Source: Trichomonas vaginalis G3
Lineage: Eukaryota; Parabasalia; Trichomonadida; Trichomonadidae
Assembly: GCF_026262505.1 (NCBI RefSeq)
Contig: NC_067203.1
Span: forward strand, 24,781,411-24,845,410
DNA: 64,000 nucleotides
Direction: 5' to 3'
Shown: positions 39,397 through 49,579 of the stretch, in pieces
Layout of the letters: each line of letters begins with the position of its first letter
How positions within the stretch are numbered: the first letter of the stretch is position 1
Made by a program: the position numbers and the translations under genes
The notes under the pieces: generated by a model
Told to the model about the DNA's origin: nothing
What the model saw: the letters and a program-made list of their open reading frames with translations, nothing else
Databases searched by the model: none

Positions 39397-40110
39397 TTAT
39401 TCTAATTTCTTTTTGCAAGAATAAAGTCCTGCAATAATTAGTAATACTGCAGTAGCTATAAAGGAAAAGATCATTAATAAAAGTCCAAGTAACTTATCAG
39501 GATAAAATGAATCGCTGTTACCAAAATCATGAATATATATTCTCCCATATGTTTGATTCTTCATATCAGTAATGTTAATTGAACCAAAGCTAGAAATTGA
39601 AGCCTCAGTAGATTTTAAATTGTATGTATCGGCAGAAAATGAAAAGTCTGCACTATATTCATCATTTTCGTATTCACGAGTAGCAAAGAATGGATCTTCA
39701 GCAATTGCAGTAATGAATGTAGATCTTCTGAGTGGTCCGCGATATTTATTTTCTAAATAATTTCCAAAGCCAGTTATTGTAAATACTGAATGGGCAAGTG
39801 ATGAATCTGGAAATACATCATTCTTAATTTTGTTAGAATTGCCAACAATATTAAATATTCCCATTCCATGCGAATAAATTCGATTTTTATCGCCATTAAT
39901 ATTAATTATGCATGCTTCTTCCGCATATACTTCAATAATTTTTGGTTTAGAAGCATTTATTACATAAAATTGGTCTACTTTGCAATTAATTTTAATATAT
40001 TTTGATGATTTTGGATAAATAGGAGTAGAATTAGTAATGCGGTTGCAGTATTCCAGAAATTCTTGATATGTTTTCTGTTTCGAAAGCCCTAAAAGAAGAA
40101 AAGAAATCAT
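39397..40110 (-). CDS. Small type I membrane protein, surface
   Basis: The start is taken at the ATG at 40110, since the frame upstream has none. The 237-aa product begins MISFLLLGLSKQ, a short signal peptide, and ends with a strong membrane helix (about 205-230, LLGLLLMIFSFIATAVLLIIAGLY) and the tail SCKKKLE. The outside part is beta-rich (KIIEVYAEEACIININGDKNRIYSHGMGIFNIVGNSNKI), with asparagine/isoleucine ladders like a short beta-helix. The family is not recognised further. Confidence 0.65.
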   Translation of the reverse strand: MISFLLLGLSKQKTYQEFLEYCNRITNSTPIYPKSSKYIKINCKVDQFYVINASKPKIIEVYAEEACIININGDKNRIYSHGMGIFNIVGNSNKIKNDVFPDSSLAHSVFTITGFGNYLENKYRGPLRRSTFITAIAEDPFFATREYENDEYSADFSFSADTYNLKSTEASISSFGSINITDMKNQTYGRIYIHDFGNSDSFYPDKLLGLLLMIFSFIATAVLLIIAGLYSCKKKLE

Positions 40111-40913
40111 TAAAATTATTTTTGTCAAAATCTAGTATAGAAATTCATGATAACCCTCAACTAGAAAAATAAATACTATATGCTATAACAAATCTATATC
40201 CAGCATAAAAAATTTCACTCCATTACAATCAATCTGCCTGGCAAAGGCAAATGACGGCAAAATCACGTCAAATGATCTCAAAATTGTGTGAAAGATTGGC
40301 CCAATTGAATATGTGAAAGCTTGTTTTCCATCTACGAAAACAATTTTTGCGAAATCCATTTCGATATATTATACCGCAGTATTTTAACAAATATTTTAGG
40401 GTATATCATCAATGAATGTTGATATGAAAAAATTACCAATGAATGGAACTAACTCTTCTTGTATATGGTATGACAGTAGGTGCAGAGTAATTGTATTGGT
40501 TTCCATGAGAAACTTGGACCAATAACTCTAAGAGAAAATATTTTTTAAAAAAAATACGCCCAATTCTGTTAAAAAATGTATATTCACAGGAAAAGGTATT
40601 TAACTCAAAATCACGAAAGGCCTTATGGTGATTTTCGATATGTAAATCTTTTAAGATTTCAAAGAATTTGAACAATGTTCAATTAGAATACATGATATTA
40701 AAGGTGAATTATTCCCTTCTGAGACAATTAATTGGACCATTGAAAGCATAATGGAAAATTTGAATTGTGAATTAATCTATATTATATTCAAGATATTCTC
40801 TGATTAAGCTAAATCATTTGATAATAAAAGTTGGCCTTAAACTAAATTTTCTGGAATTTTTGACTCACATTTTGGGAAAATTTTGAAAATTTTCCGACAT
40901 AAATTCAAATTAT
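40111..40913. other. Intergenic with unassigned relics
   Basis: About 800 bases. A few short coding-like stretches (around 40225-40330 and 40430-40675) have higher GC than the spacer but no start or family match. Confidence 0.35.
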
Positions 40914-40920
40914 TCATTTG
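40914..40920 (+). promoter_or_regulatory. Initiator (Inr)-like element
   Basis: TCATTTG, with predicted start A40916, lies 9 nt before the ATG at 40925. It supports that ATG as the true start of the ankyrin gene. Confidence 0.6.
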
Positions 40921-40924
40921 CCTG

Positions 40925-42298
40925 ATGTCTGAGCCTTATGAAGAGTTAATGAGTATGTTCAAAAAAGCTGATGAAGTAATATGTTCATTATACACACTTA
41001 AAACTTCAAAAGAAGAAGATCTCGACAAATTATACCAAAGTATTAAAACCGAATTAATTGAAACAAAGTACTTTACTTTCAAAGATGTAGCCACATGTTT
41101 AGTTGATAATTTCAACCACAGATGCCATTTTTTGTTATCTTATTTCTATATTTTCAAAAAATTTTACGAAGAATATCAACCAAAGTTAGATAATGAGAAA
41201 TTGAATATTAGTGATTTCTTGGAGTTTAAAGACAATCAGTATTTCATCAAAGAGAATATATTAAATCTTTACACACAAAAATCAATTTATAATGCAATTA
41301 TCAATGACAATAAACTTGAATTTATCCCATACACAGAAGCAGAAGGTTTTGATCCAAATCAAAGGCTTGGAGATAATTTTCCAATTAAAAAATGTAAGTG
41401 GTTTTCAATCCTTGAATTTTGTTGTAACTGTGGTGCTGTTGATTGCTTTAAGATTTTAATATCAAAATTCAACACTGTTAATATTACGTCTACATGTGTT
41501 TTCTACTCGTTTTTAGGTGGAAATGCTGATATTATGAATGAATGTTTTAAAAAGCGAAGTCCTGATAAAGATAGAGATACAATGAGCTATGCAATTATCT
41601 CACACAACATTGATTTTATTACTTTTATGATGGACGAATACAACAGAGAAATTTTACTATCTACAAGTTGTAAACATTATAATCTCCATGCTTTCTTCAT
41701 TTATTTGGATCGAACAAAAGATTTTGAAACTTGTCTTGAATACGCCACTTATTTTAATATTCCAAAACTATGTGAGTATCTCATCACTCATGGTGCTGAT
41801 GTTAAAAGCCCTAATGGAGCAACAGCATTCTATAATGCCATTCTTATGGACCATAAGGATGTAGTAGATCTTTTGAGATCTCATGGTGCAGATATCAATT
41901 TAAAGTTCAATCAGTTTGGTCAATCTTATCTGTTAATTGCAGTTAGAGAGAATAATCTACAAAATGTAGAAGCATTACTTTCATATGGAGCTGATATCAA
42001 TACAACGGATTATAGCGGACTATCAGTAATTCATTATGCAACTATGAATAACTACACTGAACTCCTTAATTATCTTGTTACTAGTGGTGTTGATGTTAAT
42101 ATAACTGATAACCAGAATCAAACTGCTCTTCATATTGCAGTACTAAATACTCAATATGAAAATTGCAAAATTCTTTTGGAGCATGGAGCAAGGGCTGATA
42201 TTGCGAATAACAGAGGAGAAACTGCACTTGATATTGCAGTAAAGAATTGTTATACAAAAATTGCCGAACTTATTACATCCTACTCAAAAGAAGATTAA
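40925..42298 (+). CDS. Ankyrin-repeat protein of the DUF3447 family
   Basis: This 457-aa protein starts at the ATG at 40925 (MSEPYEELMSMFKKADEV); the frame upstream has no ATG, and an initiator lies 9 nt before. The N-terminal half is the helical DUF3447-type region (FNHRCHFLLSYFYIFKKFYEEY, KSIYNAIINDNKLEFIPYTEAEGFDPNQ). The C-terminal half has ankyrin repeats (NGATAFYNAILMDHKDVVDLLRSHGADIN, NQTALHIAVLNTQYENCKILLEHGARAD). It is intact. Such proteins are greatly expanded in trichomonads; partners are unknown. It converges with a second ankyrin gene of the same type 293 bp downstream. Confidence 0.9.
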   Translation: MSEPYEELMSMFKKADEVICSLYTLKTSKEEDLDKLYQSIKTELIETKYFTFKDVATCLVDNFNHRCHFLLSYFYIFKKFYEEYQPKLDNEKLNISDFLEFKDNQYFIKENILNLYTQKSIYNAIINDNKLEFIPYTEAEGFDPNQRLGDNFPIKKCKWFSILEFCCNCGAVDCFKILISKFNTVNITSTCVFYSFLGGNADIMNECFKKRSPDKDRDTMSYAIISHNIDFITFMMDEYNREILLSTSCKHYNLHAFFIYLDRTKDFETCLEYATYFNIPKLCEYLITHGADVKSPNGATAFYNAILMDHKDVVDLLRSHGADINLKFNQFGQSYLLIAVRENNLQNVEALLSYGADINTTDYSGLSVIHYATMNNYTELLNYLVTSGVDVNITDNQNQTALHIAVLNTQYENCKILLEHGARADIANNRGETALDIAVKNCYTKIAELITSYSKED

Positions 42299-42591
42299 TA
42301 AAAATAATTTTTATAAAAAATCATCTTTCATTTTTAGAACAATTGAAAAATCTATGTCACTATATTATTATCTGGTCCTCAAGCCTTAGACGAATTCAAA
42401 ATTTATATATTTCATTCACTGTACAATAAATAATTTAATTTCAAACAAAAATAACAATATATATTGGTATTTTCGATTAATCATCGCAATTTGAATGTTT
42501 TTAATATATTATTATAAAATGTTCATAATTTCCAACTTTTTTATGTTTCTAGACAAATCCTTATGGCTGTAATTTCTTTTTTAAGTATTTT

Positions 42592-44157
42592 TTAAGCGTA
42601 TAACAAATAATTTTTTTCAATATGCTTACTATTATATAGAATAGTATACTGATATGCAGTTTGATTATCTTTGTTTTTTGCAGATACATCGATACCTTGA
42701 AAAATAAGGAGTTCTACTGCATCTTTGCTATCATATTTTGCTGCAATATGAAGAGCAGTCTCCCCAAGACTAGTTACTGCATTAATATTTGCCCCATGAG
42801 AAAGTAGAAAAGCCATTATATCTTTATAATTTAGCTGTGCTGCCTTGTGAAGCACTGTATATCCGTTCACATTGCAATCATAATTTTTATTTGCATGATG
42901 GAAAGCAGGAGTTCCACGTGTATAATATTCTTGATTAATATTTGCGCCATTATTAATTAGAATTTCTGCAATTTTTTCATTATTTTGCTCTACAGAATAT
43001 AGTAATGCATCATATCCGAAATCATTTTTAATTTCGACATTTGCACCATGAGAAATAAACAGTTGCACAAGTTCTTTTGAACTATCTCTTGCTGCAAAAT
43101 GTAAAGGAGTAAATCCAAAAATATCTTTGGCATTGACATTCGCTTTTTTTGTAAGTAGAAACTCTGATGTTTCATAACTATTTCTAACAGCTGCATAATG
43201 AAGAGGAGTTCTTTGAGTAAAACTAGATGTATTAACATTAATCTTGCATGATGATATTAAGAACTTACATGTTTCTAAGCAATTGAATTCTGCTGCAAAA
43301 TGAAGAATTGTTTTATTATCTTCGACAGTTTTCGTTAAATCAAGATTTCCATTTTTAATAATCTCATATGTTTGTTGAAAAGCTGAACACCATGGAACAA
43401 TAAGTTTCTTGTCCTTCTCGAACAAAAGAAATACTGATTTCAAGTTTTGTGAATCAATTACTAATTGATAATCAAAGTCTTTAGCATCAATCAAATCATG
43501 TGTTAACATATGTTGAAGAAAAGTGTTGTTATGTGAAGCAATAGCATAATTTATGCAACATGGAAATAATGTTTGATATTTCAAGCATTCGTTAATGATA
43601 TCTGTATTTCCACTAATAATAGCATTTTCAAGACATTTAGCAGTAATTGTTGGTGAATAATTCATTATAATAAAAGAAAAGATATTAACTGATCCAAAAT
43701 AAGCGCAATTTTCAAGGATACTATTAGATGAAAAGTTAGGAATAGTCATATTTAATTTTTCGATGTCTCTTTCTAATGCAATATTTTTGAATTTTTCAAT
43801 TCTATCATACATAATTATATCATCGAATTCATCCCATTGTGGAAATTTCATTGTGACAACAAATTCATTGTTATTTAATAGATCTGGGAAATTATTAAGA
43901 ACATAAGATGATGGAATTGAAAATTTTGTCAATATTTGGTTCAATATTATGGAATAAAGAACAATTGACTTATAATTGAATTTGATTGCAGTGAGTAAAC
44001 TCTTAATGAGAAGGTACTTTGAAATATTATACTTGTTAACTAAGCAATCTATCATTGAATTTAGTATTTCATTATGTGATTCCGAAGAGTTTAAGTGATA
44101 CAGTCTCTCATATGTGTCTATGAAATCATTATACTTCTTTTGACTTTCCGAATCCAT
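42592..44157 (-). CDS. Ankyrin-repeat protein of the DUF3447 family
   Basis: The start is the ATG at 44157 (MDSESQKKYNDFIDTYERLYHLNSS). The 521-aa product has the helical N-terminal region (LIDCLVNKYNISKYLLIKSLLTAIK, FDDIIMYDRIEKFKNIALERDIEKLN), then about seven ankyrin repeats (RTPLHYAAVRNSYETSEFLLTKKANVN, FTPLHFAARDSSKELVQLFISHGANVE, ETALHIAAKYDSKDAVELLIFQGIDVS). It is intact, with ordinary codon use for the family. It converges with the gene at 40925-42298, with which it shares its overall plan but only modest identity, so the pair is an old duplication or chance neighbours. Confidence 0.9.
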   Translation of the reverse strand: MDSESQKKYNDFIDTYERLYHLNSSESHNEILNSMIDCLVNKYNISKYLLIKSLLTAIKFNYKSIVLYSIILNQILTKFSIPSSYVLNNFPDLLNNNEFVVTMKFPQWDEFDDIIMYDRIEKFKNIALERDIEKLNMTIPNFSSNSILENCAYFGSVNIFSFIIMNYSPTITAKCLENAIISGNTDIINECLKYQTLFPCCINYAIASHNNTFLQHMLTHDLIDAKDFDYQLVIDSQNLKSVFLLFEKDKKLIVPWCSAFQQTYEIIKNGNLDLTKTVEDNKTILHFAAEFNCLETCKFLISSCKINVNTSSFTQRTPLHYAAVRNSYETSEFLLTKKANVNAKDIFGFTPLHFAARDSSKELVQLFISHGANVEIKNDFGYDALLYSVEQNNEKIAEILINNGANINQEYYTRGTPAFHHANKNYDCNVNGYTVLHKAAQLNYKDIMAFLLSHGANINAVTSLGETALHIAAKYDSKDAVELLIFQGIDVSAKNKDNQTAYQYTILYNSKHIEKNYLLYA

Positions 44158-44725
44158 CTCCAAAAAAATATTCGAAAGTCAAATTTGCCTTTTAATTTTT
44201 TTTATCTCAGTTTAATCCAAATTTTTGATTAAAAAAATAATAACATAGACGTCTTCAATAAATGTTGATAGGATTTTAATGCATTCAAAATTTTATGCTG
44301 GAAAATAAAAAAATCTCAAAAATTGGAAATTTTTCTTGTCTAAACGAAGCTTGAAACAATGTTGCAAAACATTGCAAAAAGTGCCACTTTTGAAATATTG
44401 TTTTACTGAATCATAAAATGGATGACAATTATGCTATCATGTTTGTCAAAAAAATTGAATGGTATTTGAAAAAGTTTGATAGAATTTCTTCACAATTTTG
44501 TTTACCATTTAACCGATGAAGGATAATTTTATTATAAAAATCATATAATTCCACGATACTATGATTACACGCTTAACCATTCAGTTGAGGAATGATTCTT
44601 GAGTTCGAAGCAAATCAAATATATTTATATAAATGATTTTAAAATAAGTTAATAACAATATAAATAAGTATTTTTAGAAAAAATAATTAATTAACAAATA
44701 AAAAAAAATAGATAAATAAATTATA
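44158..44725. other. Intergenic, no gene seen
   Basis: About 570 AT-rich bases between two minus-strand genes. No feature recognised. Confidence 0.45.
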
Positions 44726-47700
44726 TTAAGTAGAAATTTTGTCAGCCAAGAGAAGTATATTAAGTGCATTATTTCTTAACCTTGGTTCTTGCGAAAGAAC
44801 AATTGTTGCATTCAATAAATTCTTTTGAGAAACAACTTTCAGAGAATTCAATTCCATCAGAACAGTAATTAAACAATCTAAAGCTTTCGTGCTTATCAAA
44901 CTCTCAACGATCTTATTAAGATCCATGAAACAATCCCTTGCCAATAAAATAGAAAACATTTCCTTGAAATTCTTCGTATTTGTTTCAATCAACAAAATAT
45001 CAGCTGCTGTTTGATTTCCATTTGCTCCAAGAATAAAAAGATTATCATAAGGATAAAATCCGAAATTATGATTAGAAACAACACGTTTTTTGATGATTTC
45101 CAAAGCAAGATTTGTATTTGTGTTCAACAAAACTAAACAAATATCTTTTCTTAATCCAAACTCCATCAACAATGATTTTGTGTTATTTGTTGATTTCGAA
45201 ATGAAAGAAACAACATTTTCTTTGTTGATTTGTCTGTGTAAGAATTCTCTTAATGATTCAGGAAGATCAGAAACATCGAAATTAAATAGAGATTCAACAA
45301 TTTCTGATATAACAAAATCAGGTGGCAAACTCAAAATAATTCCTGAAGCATGATTAAATATTTCCTGCTTAGATGTACAAACATCTTTAGCATGAGACAA
45401 AGCAACTTTAAGAAGTTTCGCACTCACGTCAATTTCAAGAGAAGAAACGAACTCAATGAAATCTTGAACAAATTGATTTGATGCTGTTCCATCGATGTCT
45501 ATTTCATCAGGAAACTGATTCAATCTTGAACAAATTATACAATAAGAAAAGAAAATGTCTCCGTAATCTATTCTCGTCATTATTCCTTTTTTGAGTATAT
45601 TCGAGACAATTAATGAACTTGATACAGTACAAATAGATTTGTGATGTGTTACAAAAGTGACAAAAACATGAGGAAACTTCGAAGATAATGAACAACAATT
45701 AATAAATGCTTTTGTGGAAATATCGATGTTTCTTGAATTAAAAGCTGAAAGAATACATCGATCCGGATCATTCTTAAGTAATTGACTTAATAATGATATC
45801 AAATCTCTGTCAATTTCTGGGGAATTTGACAATTTGACACTGAAAATATTTACCAAAGTTTTATCGTCAATTTTTTCTTGACACTTTTGGCAAATAATCG
45901 TAAGTAACAATAATCTGCTGTCGTCAATATCTTGATTGACAATGTATTGGAATATTAAATCCGTAATATCTCGGCTGTCTAAATTATTGCCGATAGCGGT
46001 CATGATGTCACTTTTTTCGAAAGGTTTACACAAAAATGAATTAAAGAAATCGAAAACTGGTCTTAGGACTAAATCATTGGGTATCTTCAATGAATTTGTT
46101 TCCGTGGTGTATCTGATGGACAAGAAGATTGCTGGGCGCATTGTTTTGGCTTTCTCTTCAGGGGAACAAGAAGATTTGGTTAATACGTAACTTAATATCC
46201 GCAAACTTAAATCTACGTAAGGAACCAGACAGAAGGATCGACAGAATACATGTAGTAGCTCACTGTCGTTCTTGTTGTCGATACAGAACTGACAAAATTC
46301 TTCGGCTTGAGGGAAATTATCGACGCACAAAGAGTATGAATCGATGAGTCGACATATAAGCGATGCAGGATTTTCACAGCAATTACATATTTCTTTGTAA
46401 TGTTTGCAAAGTGATACTGACTCCGAAAATTTTATCAAAATTTCAGAATCTACTTCGCGATCGCATTCCAAGAATGATACACATGTAGAGGCGTTTTCTT
46501 TGATGAAATCCTGAGGGTTGTAATGGAACATTATGAGCTTGAACGCTTCTTCCAGTTTTTGGAAAATTTGATCTTTGATTTCTATATAATTTGCAATGAT
46601 TTTGGCTATGGCATACGCAATACATAACTCGTGGTTGATCATTTTTACGCTCTTTGTCTTCGTAAGTTGTTGAGTTGTTTCCAAAATGAAATCACTCGAT
46701 TTTTCCATATCATTTTCGAACAAAATACTGTAGAACTCGTAGTAGATCGTCTTAAGTTCTGGTAAATAATTAGTTTTGATCTTGTTGTCGTGTAAATACT
46801 CTACAGATAAGTCATATGATTTTGATTTGACGTTTTTGTTATCTTTTGAATGGAAATAAGCTGCTGATACAACAATAGGCTTGAATGACTTCTTACTTTT
46901 GATGTTTTTGCATAAAAATTCGTCAAATTCTTTTGGATTTATAATTGAATTGAAAATTAAAGTGATAATTGAAGGGTTTTCTAGTTTTGTATGGAATATT
47001 GAACTGAAAACCTTCACTAAAATGTCCTTTTTGGCCTCTTCTTTCTCAATTCCGTATTGATAAAGTAATTCGCATATGAAATCATAGTGTTCTGACATGT
47101 CATCTGTAACTGGCCTGATTTTATCGATGTTCTGGGCGATAAAACTGATAAATTCCCATTGAATTTCTGGATTTGAGATTAAATGGTACTTTTTCATCAA
47201 ATGATAGATCACTGCGTTGATATTTAATGAGAGATACTGAATTGCTTCCTTAATTTCTGCTTCATAGTCCGATTTGACGGTAAATTCGAAGAAATAAATT
47301 AGAACAGTTTCAAATGAGTTCAAATTCTTGCAGTTTTTGAAGAAATCCTTAAATGATGATGCTGTATATTGCATCAACGTAGCCTTTCTTGCTTCAAAAT
47401 CAGCATTTGACTCGTTTGAGTTCTTTTCAATATTTAATATTGAATAATACACGTCTTCAACGCATTTTTCTTCATCGCAGAGTACAGTATTTGTTACTAA
47501 CTTCAGTACGTAGTTGAAATTGAGGTGCTTGAACATTTTTATTGTAATTACAGCAGTTTCAATTTCATTTTGCGACAAAAGTCTTTCTTTTACGAAATCA
47601 ATCCTGAAATCTTCACTAGGATCAACTATAAATGACTCACATGTCTTAGAAACTAATAATTCGAAAAAGAAATTGATTTGTTGAGATGCGGACAAAGAAC

Positions 47701-48526
47701 CGTGATTTCCAACAGGAGTATTGATCATAATGTCAACAACATCACGGATAACGGTTGGATTTTCTTTAAATCTGTTGTAAACATATTGTAATTGAATGAA
47801 ACAATTAATCAAATGTTTTTTGTTCTCGCTTCCCTTGAAGAACTTGAAATACTTAGCAATAAGTTCTAATATGAGTGTAATCTGCAGTAAATCATCGGAT
47901 TTCATCATATCTGCCAAATAATTCGCTTTTTTAGACAAAATATTGACAAAACGCTGTATATTTTCCTTAGAAATATCAGTATAAGTGTTCTTCTCGAGAA
48001 GGATATTGATAGCAAGAAGTTTGTCGTAATTCAAGTGCTGACTTTCGTTAATTAGAAGTAATATCTCGTTGAATATGTTGTTATAAGCATTACTATCATG
48101 TCTTGCGTATGTTGATATGATTATATGCCCATATAAGCCTTGAATTGCCGGAGATCTTTCAAGAATTTGTTTCAAATCTGAGTGATTAGCGATTTTTGTC
48201 TGCTGACTGAATATGTGTCCCAATGAGTTACTCAAATTTATCAGGTTTTCAAATGACGGAAAGTCATCAAATTTTTCCAAAAATTCGTAAATGGTTTCAA
48301 ACTGAATTTGCTTTGGAGCGATAAGTGAAACCATGCAAACAAGGTCGAAGTAATGCGATTTTGTTGACTGATCGAGTGTATTGTGGATTCTTCCAATACA
48401 ATAAACTGTAAATTCTTCAAATTCGACTGTTTTAGCGATAAATTTTAAGAATGGATCATTGGGATTGATTGGATTCTTCACAATGAGCTCCATAATCTTC
48501 TTAAAGTATACATTTTGAACACTCAT
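44726..48526 (-). CDS. Large all-helical protein (1,266 aa), unknown
   Basis: One uninterrupted frame from ATG 48526 encodes an almost entirely helical protein without membrane segments, signal peptide or enzyme motif. Amphipathic helix pairs throughout suggest a HEAT/ARM-like solenoid. Cysteines cluster around residues 700-730 (CKHYKEICNCCENPASLICRLIDSYSLC) without a clear zinc-site pattern. Homology to large transport or scaffold solenoids is possible but not supported by any motif I can see. Its length and open frame argue for a real, conserved gene. Confidence 0.75.
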   Translation of the reverse strand: MSVQNVYFKKIMELIVKNPINPNDPFLKFIAKTVEFEEFTVYCIGRIHNTLDQSTKSHYFDLVCMVSLIAPKQIQFETIYEFLEKFDDFPSFENLINLSNSLGHIFSQQTKIANHSDLKQILERSPAIQGLYGHIIISTYARHDSNAYNNIFNEILLLINESQHLNYDKLLAINILLEKNTYTDISKENIQRFVNILSKKANYLADMMKSDDLLQITLILELIAKYFKFFKGSENKKHLINCFIQLQYVYNRFKENPTVIRDVVDIMINTPVGNHGSLSASQQINFFFELLVSKTCESFIVDPSEDFRIDFVKERLLSQNEIETAVITIKMFKHLNFNYVLKLVTNTVLCDEEKCVEDVYYSILNIEKNSNESNADFEARKATLMQYTASSFKDFFKNCKNLNSFETVLIYFFEFTVKSDYEAEIKEAIQYLSLNINAVIYHLMKKYHLISNPEIQWEFISFIAQNIDKIRPVTDDMSEHYDFICELLYQYGIEKEEAKKDILVKVFSSIFHTKLENPSIITLIFNSIINPKEFDEFLCKNIKSKKSFKPIVVSAAYFHSKDNKNVKSKSYDLSVEYLHDNKIKTNYLPELKTIYYEFYSILFENDMEKSSDFILETTQQLTKTKSVKMINHELCIAYAIAKIIANYIEIKDQIFQKLEEAFKLIMFHYNPQDFIKENASTCVSFLECDREVDSEILIKFSESVSLCKHYKEICNCCENPASLICRLIDSYSLCVDNFPQAEEFCQFCIDNKNDSELLHVFCRSFCLVPYVDLSLRILSYVLTKSSCSPEEKAKTMRPAIFLSIRYTTETNSLKIPNDLVLRPVFDFFNSFLCKPFEKSDIMTAIGNNLDSRDITDLIFQYIVNQDIDDSRLLLLTIICQKCQEKIDDKTLVNIFSVKLSNSPEIDRDLISLLSQLLKNDPDRCILSAFNSRNIDISTKAFINCCSLSSKFPHVFVTFVTHHKSICTVSSSLIVSNILKKGIMTRIDYGDIFFSYCIICSRLNQFPDEIDIDGTASNQFVQDFIEFVSSLEIDVSAKLLKVALSHAKDVCTSKQEIFNHASGIILSLPPDFVISEIVESLFNFDVSDLPESLREFLHRQINKENVVSFISKSTNNTKSLLMEFGLRKDICLVLLNTNTNLALEIIKKRVVSNHNFGFYPYDNLFILGANGNQTAADILLIETNTKNFKEMFSILLARDCFMDLNKIVESLISTKALDCLITVLMELNSLKVVSQKNLLNATIVLSQEPRLRNNALNILLLADKIST

Positions 48527-48874
48527 CGTTTGAAATAAAAAAAATTGAATTGATTGGAAAATTAAATGGTGATTTATTTTTATTTCCGCACAAAATTTTA
48601 TTGTCTATTTTTTTACATTTTGTATTCGCTGAGAGTGGCAAATTAATCTAATGGAGTGTTGGACATGCAGACTATAATCATATCGAACTGATCCTGTCGA
48701 AAGATCGAATATCAAAAATCTTGAAAATTTTTTCATTAAGCAATATGTGTTTTACCAACGCATTTCATACGCGATATATACATGATCGCATGCAAACATG
48801 TATTGATTGATTTCGAACCGCTTAATGAAAGCTTTTGTAAGATTAGCTTTCAGATTCAATAATCATATTACATA
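48527..48874. other. Intergenic, no gene seen
   Basis: About 350 AT-rich bases upstream of the large helical-protein gene. Nothing recognised. Confidence 0.4.
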
Positions 48875-49319
48875 GATGATGCACAACAAGTATCTGTATT
48901 CAACGTATTCAAGAAAATGAATGATGCGCAAAACATTTTCGAAATCAAATTACTGTTTCCTTTCTTTCCTTTAACAATTCCTGTTATGTGCGGACAGCAA
49001 TTATTCAACAGAGAATTCGATGGAGCTACTGAAACTAGTCTTCGTGGGTTTTAAGTACTTCAACAATCTCTTCCTCCAAAATTCTTGCCCCTGATGGAGC
49101 CATCTATGCCAAAGATATTGAATTCATTATGGTTGGCATAGTGTCCCAACCAACTATATTACGTGTTTGTCATTGTTCCAGATATTGCTCGCTCTTCCTG
49201 ATGATATTTTGCCATTATCCAAAGAATTAGCTCGTTGTGTCAGGAGATATGGAATCAGCCCATTCATGGAATCTCTTGGAACGATCTTCAGAAGACATGT
49301 AAAAAGCTTAAAAAATTAA
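48875..49319 (+). pseudogene. Decayed gene of unknown family
   Basis: Three coding-like stretches follow each other in different frames: FKKMNDAQNIFEIKLLFPFF then PVMCGQQLFNREFDGATETSL (to a TAA at about 49054); SSKILAPDGAIYAKDIEFIM; and LLALPDDILPLSKELARCVR then YGISPFMESLGTIFRRH to a stop at 49319. GC content is above the spacers and the residues look protein-like, so this is probably a gene with at least three frame breaks. The family is not recognised. Confidence 0.45.
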
Positions 49320-49340
49320 ATATATTTAAAAAACATTAAT

Positions 49341-49540
49341 TTAAGTGTGCATTTACCACTTTCTGACATGCTCTCATAATAACAATATATCTTTATGTTA
49401 ATAACAAAAAAAGTACATCAATTATACTGGGAACTATATAGTGATTTATAATAAATTTTTAACTTTTGAAAATTCAAATATAAAGCTTGAATGTCAAAAA
49501 AAATTGAGAAAATGTCAGAAGTTGGTAAGTGCATCCTTAA
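49341..49540. mobile_element. 192-bp TTAA miniature element
   Basis: TTAA at 49341-49344 and 49537-49540 flanks 192 bp. The left end reads GTGTGCATTTACCACTTTCT then GACATGCTCTCA; the right end on the other strand reads GGATGCACTTACCAAC then TTCTGACATTTTCTCA. Length and ends match the element at 24071-24270, although the middle differs. It is non-coding, more diverged and probably older. Confidence 0.78.
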
Positions 49541-49579
49541 GAGTTAATCATTCAAAATTTAAATAAACATCTAAGCAGG

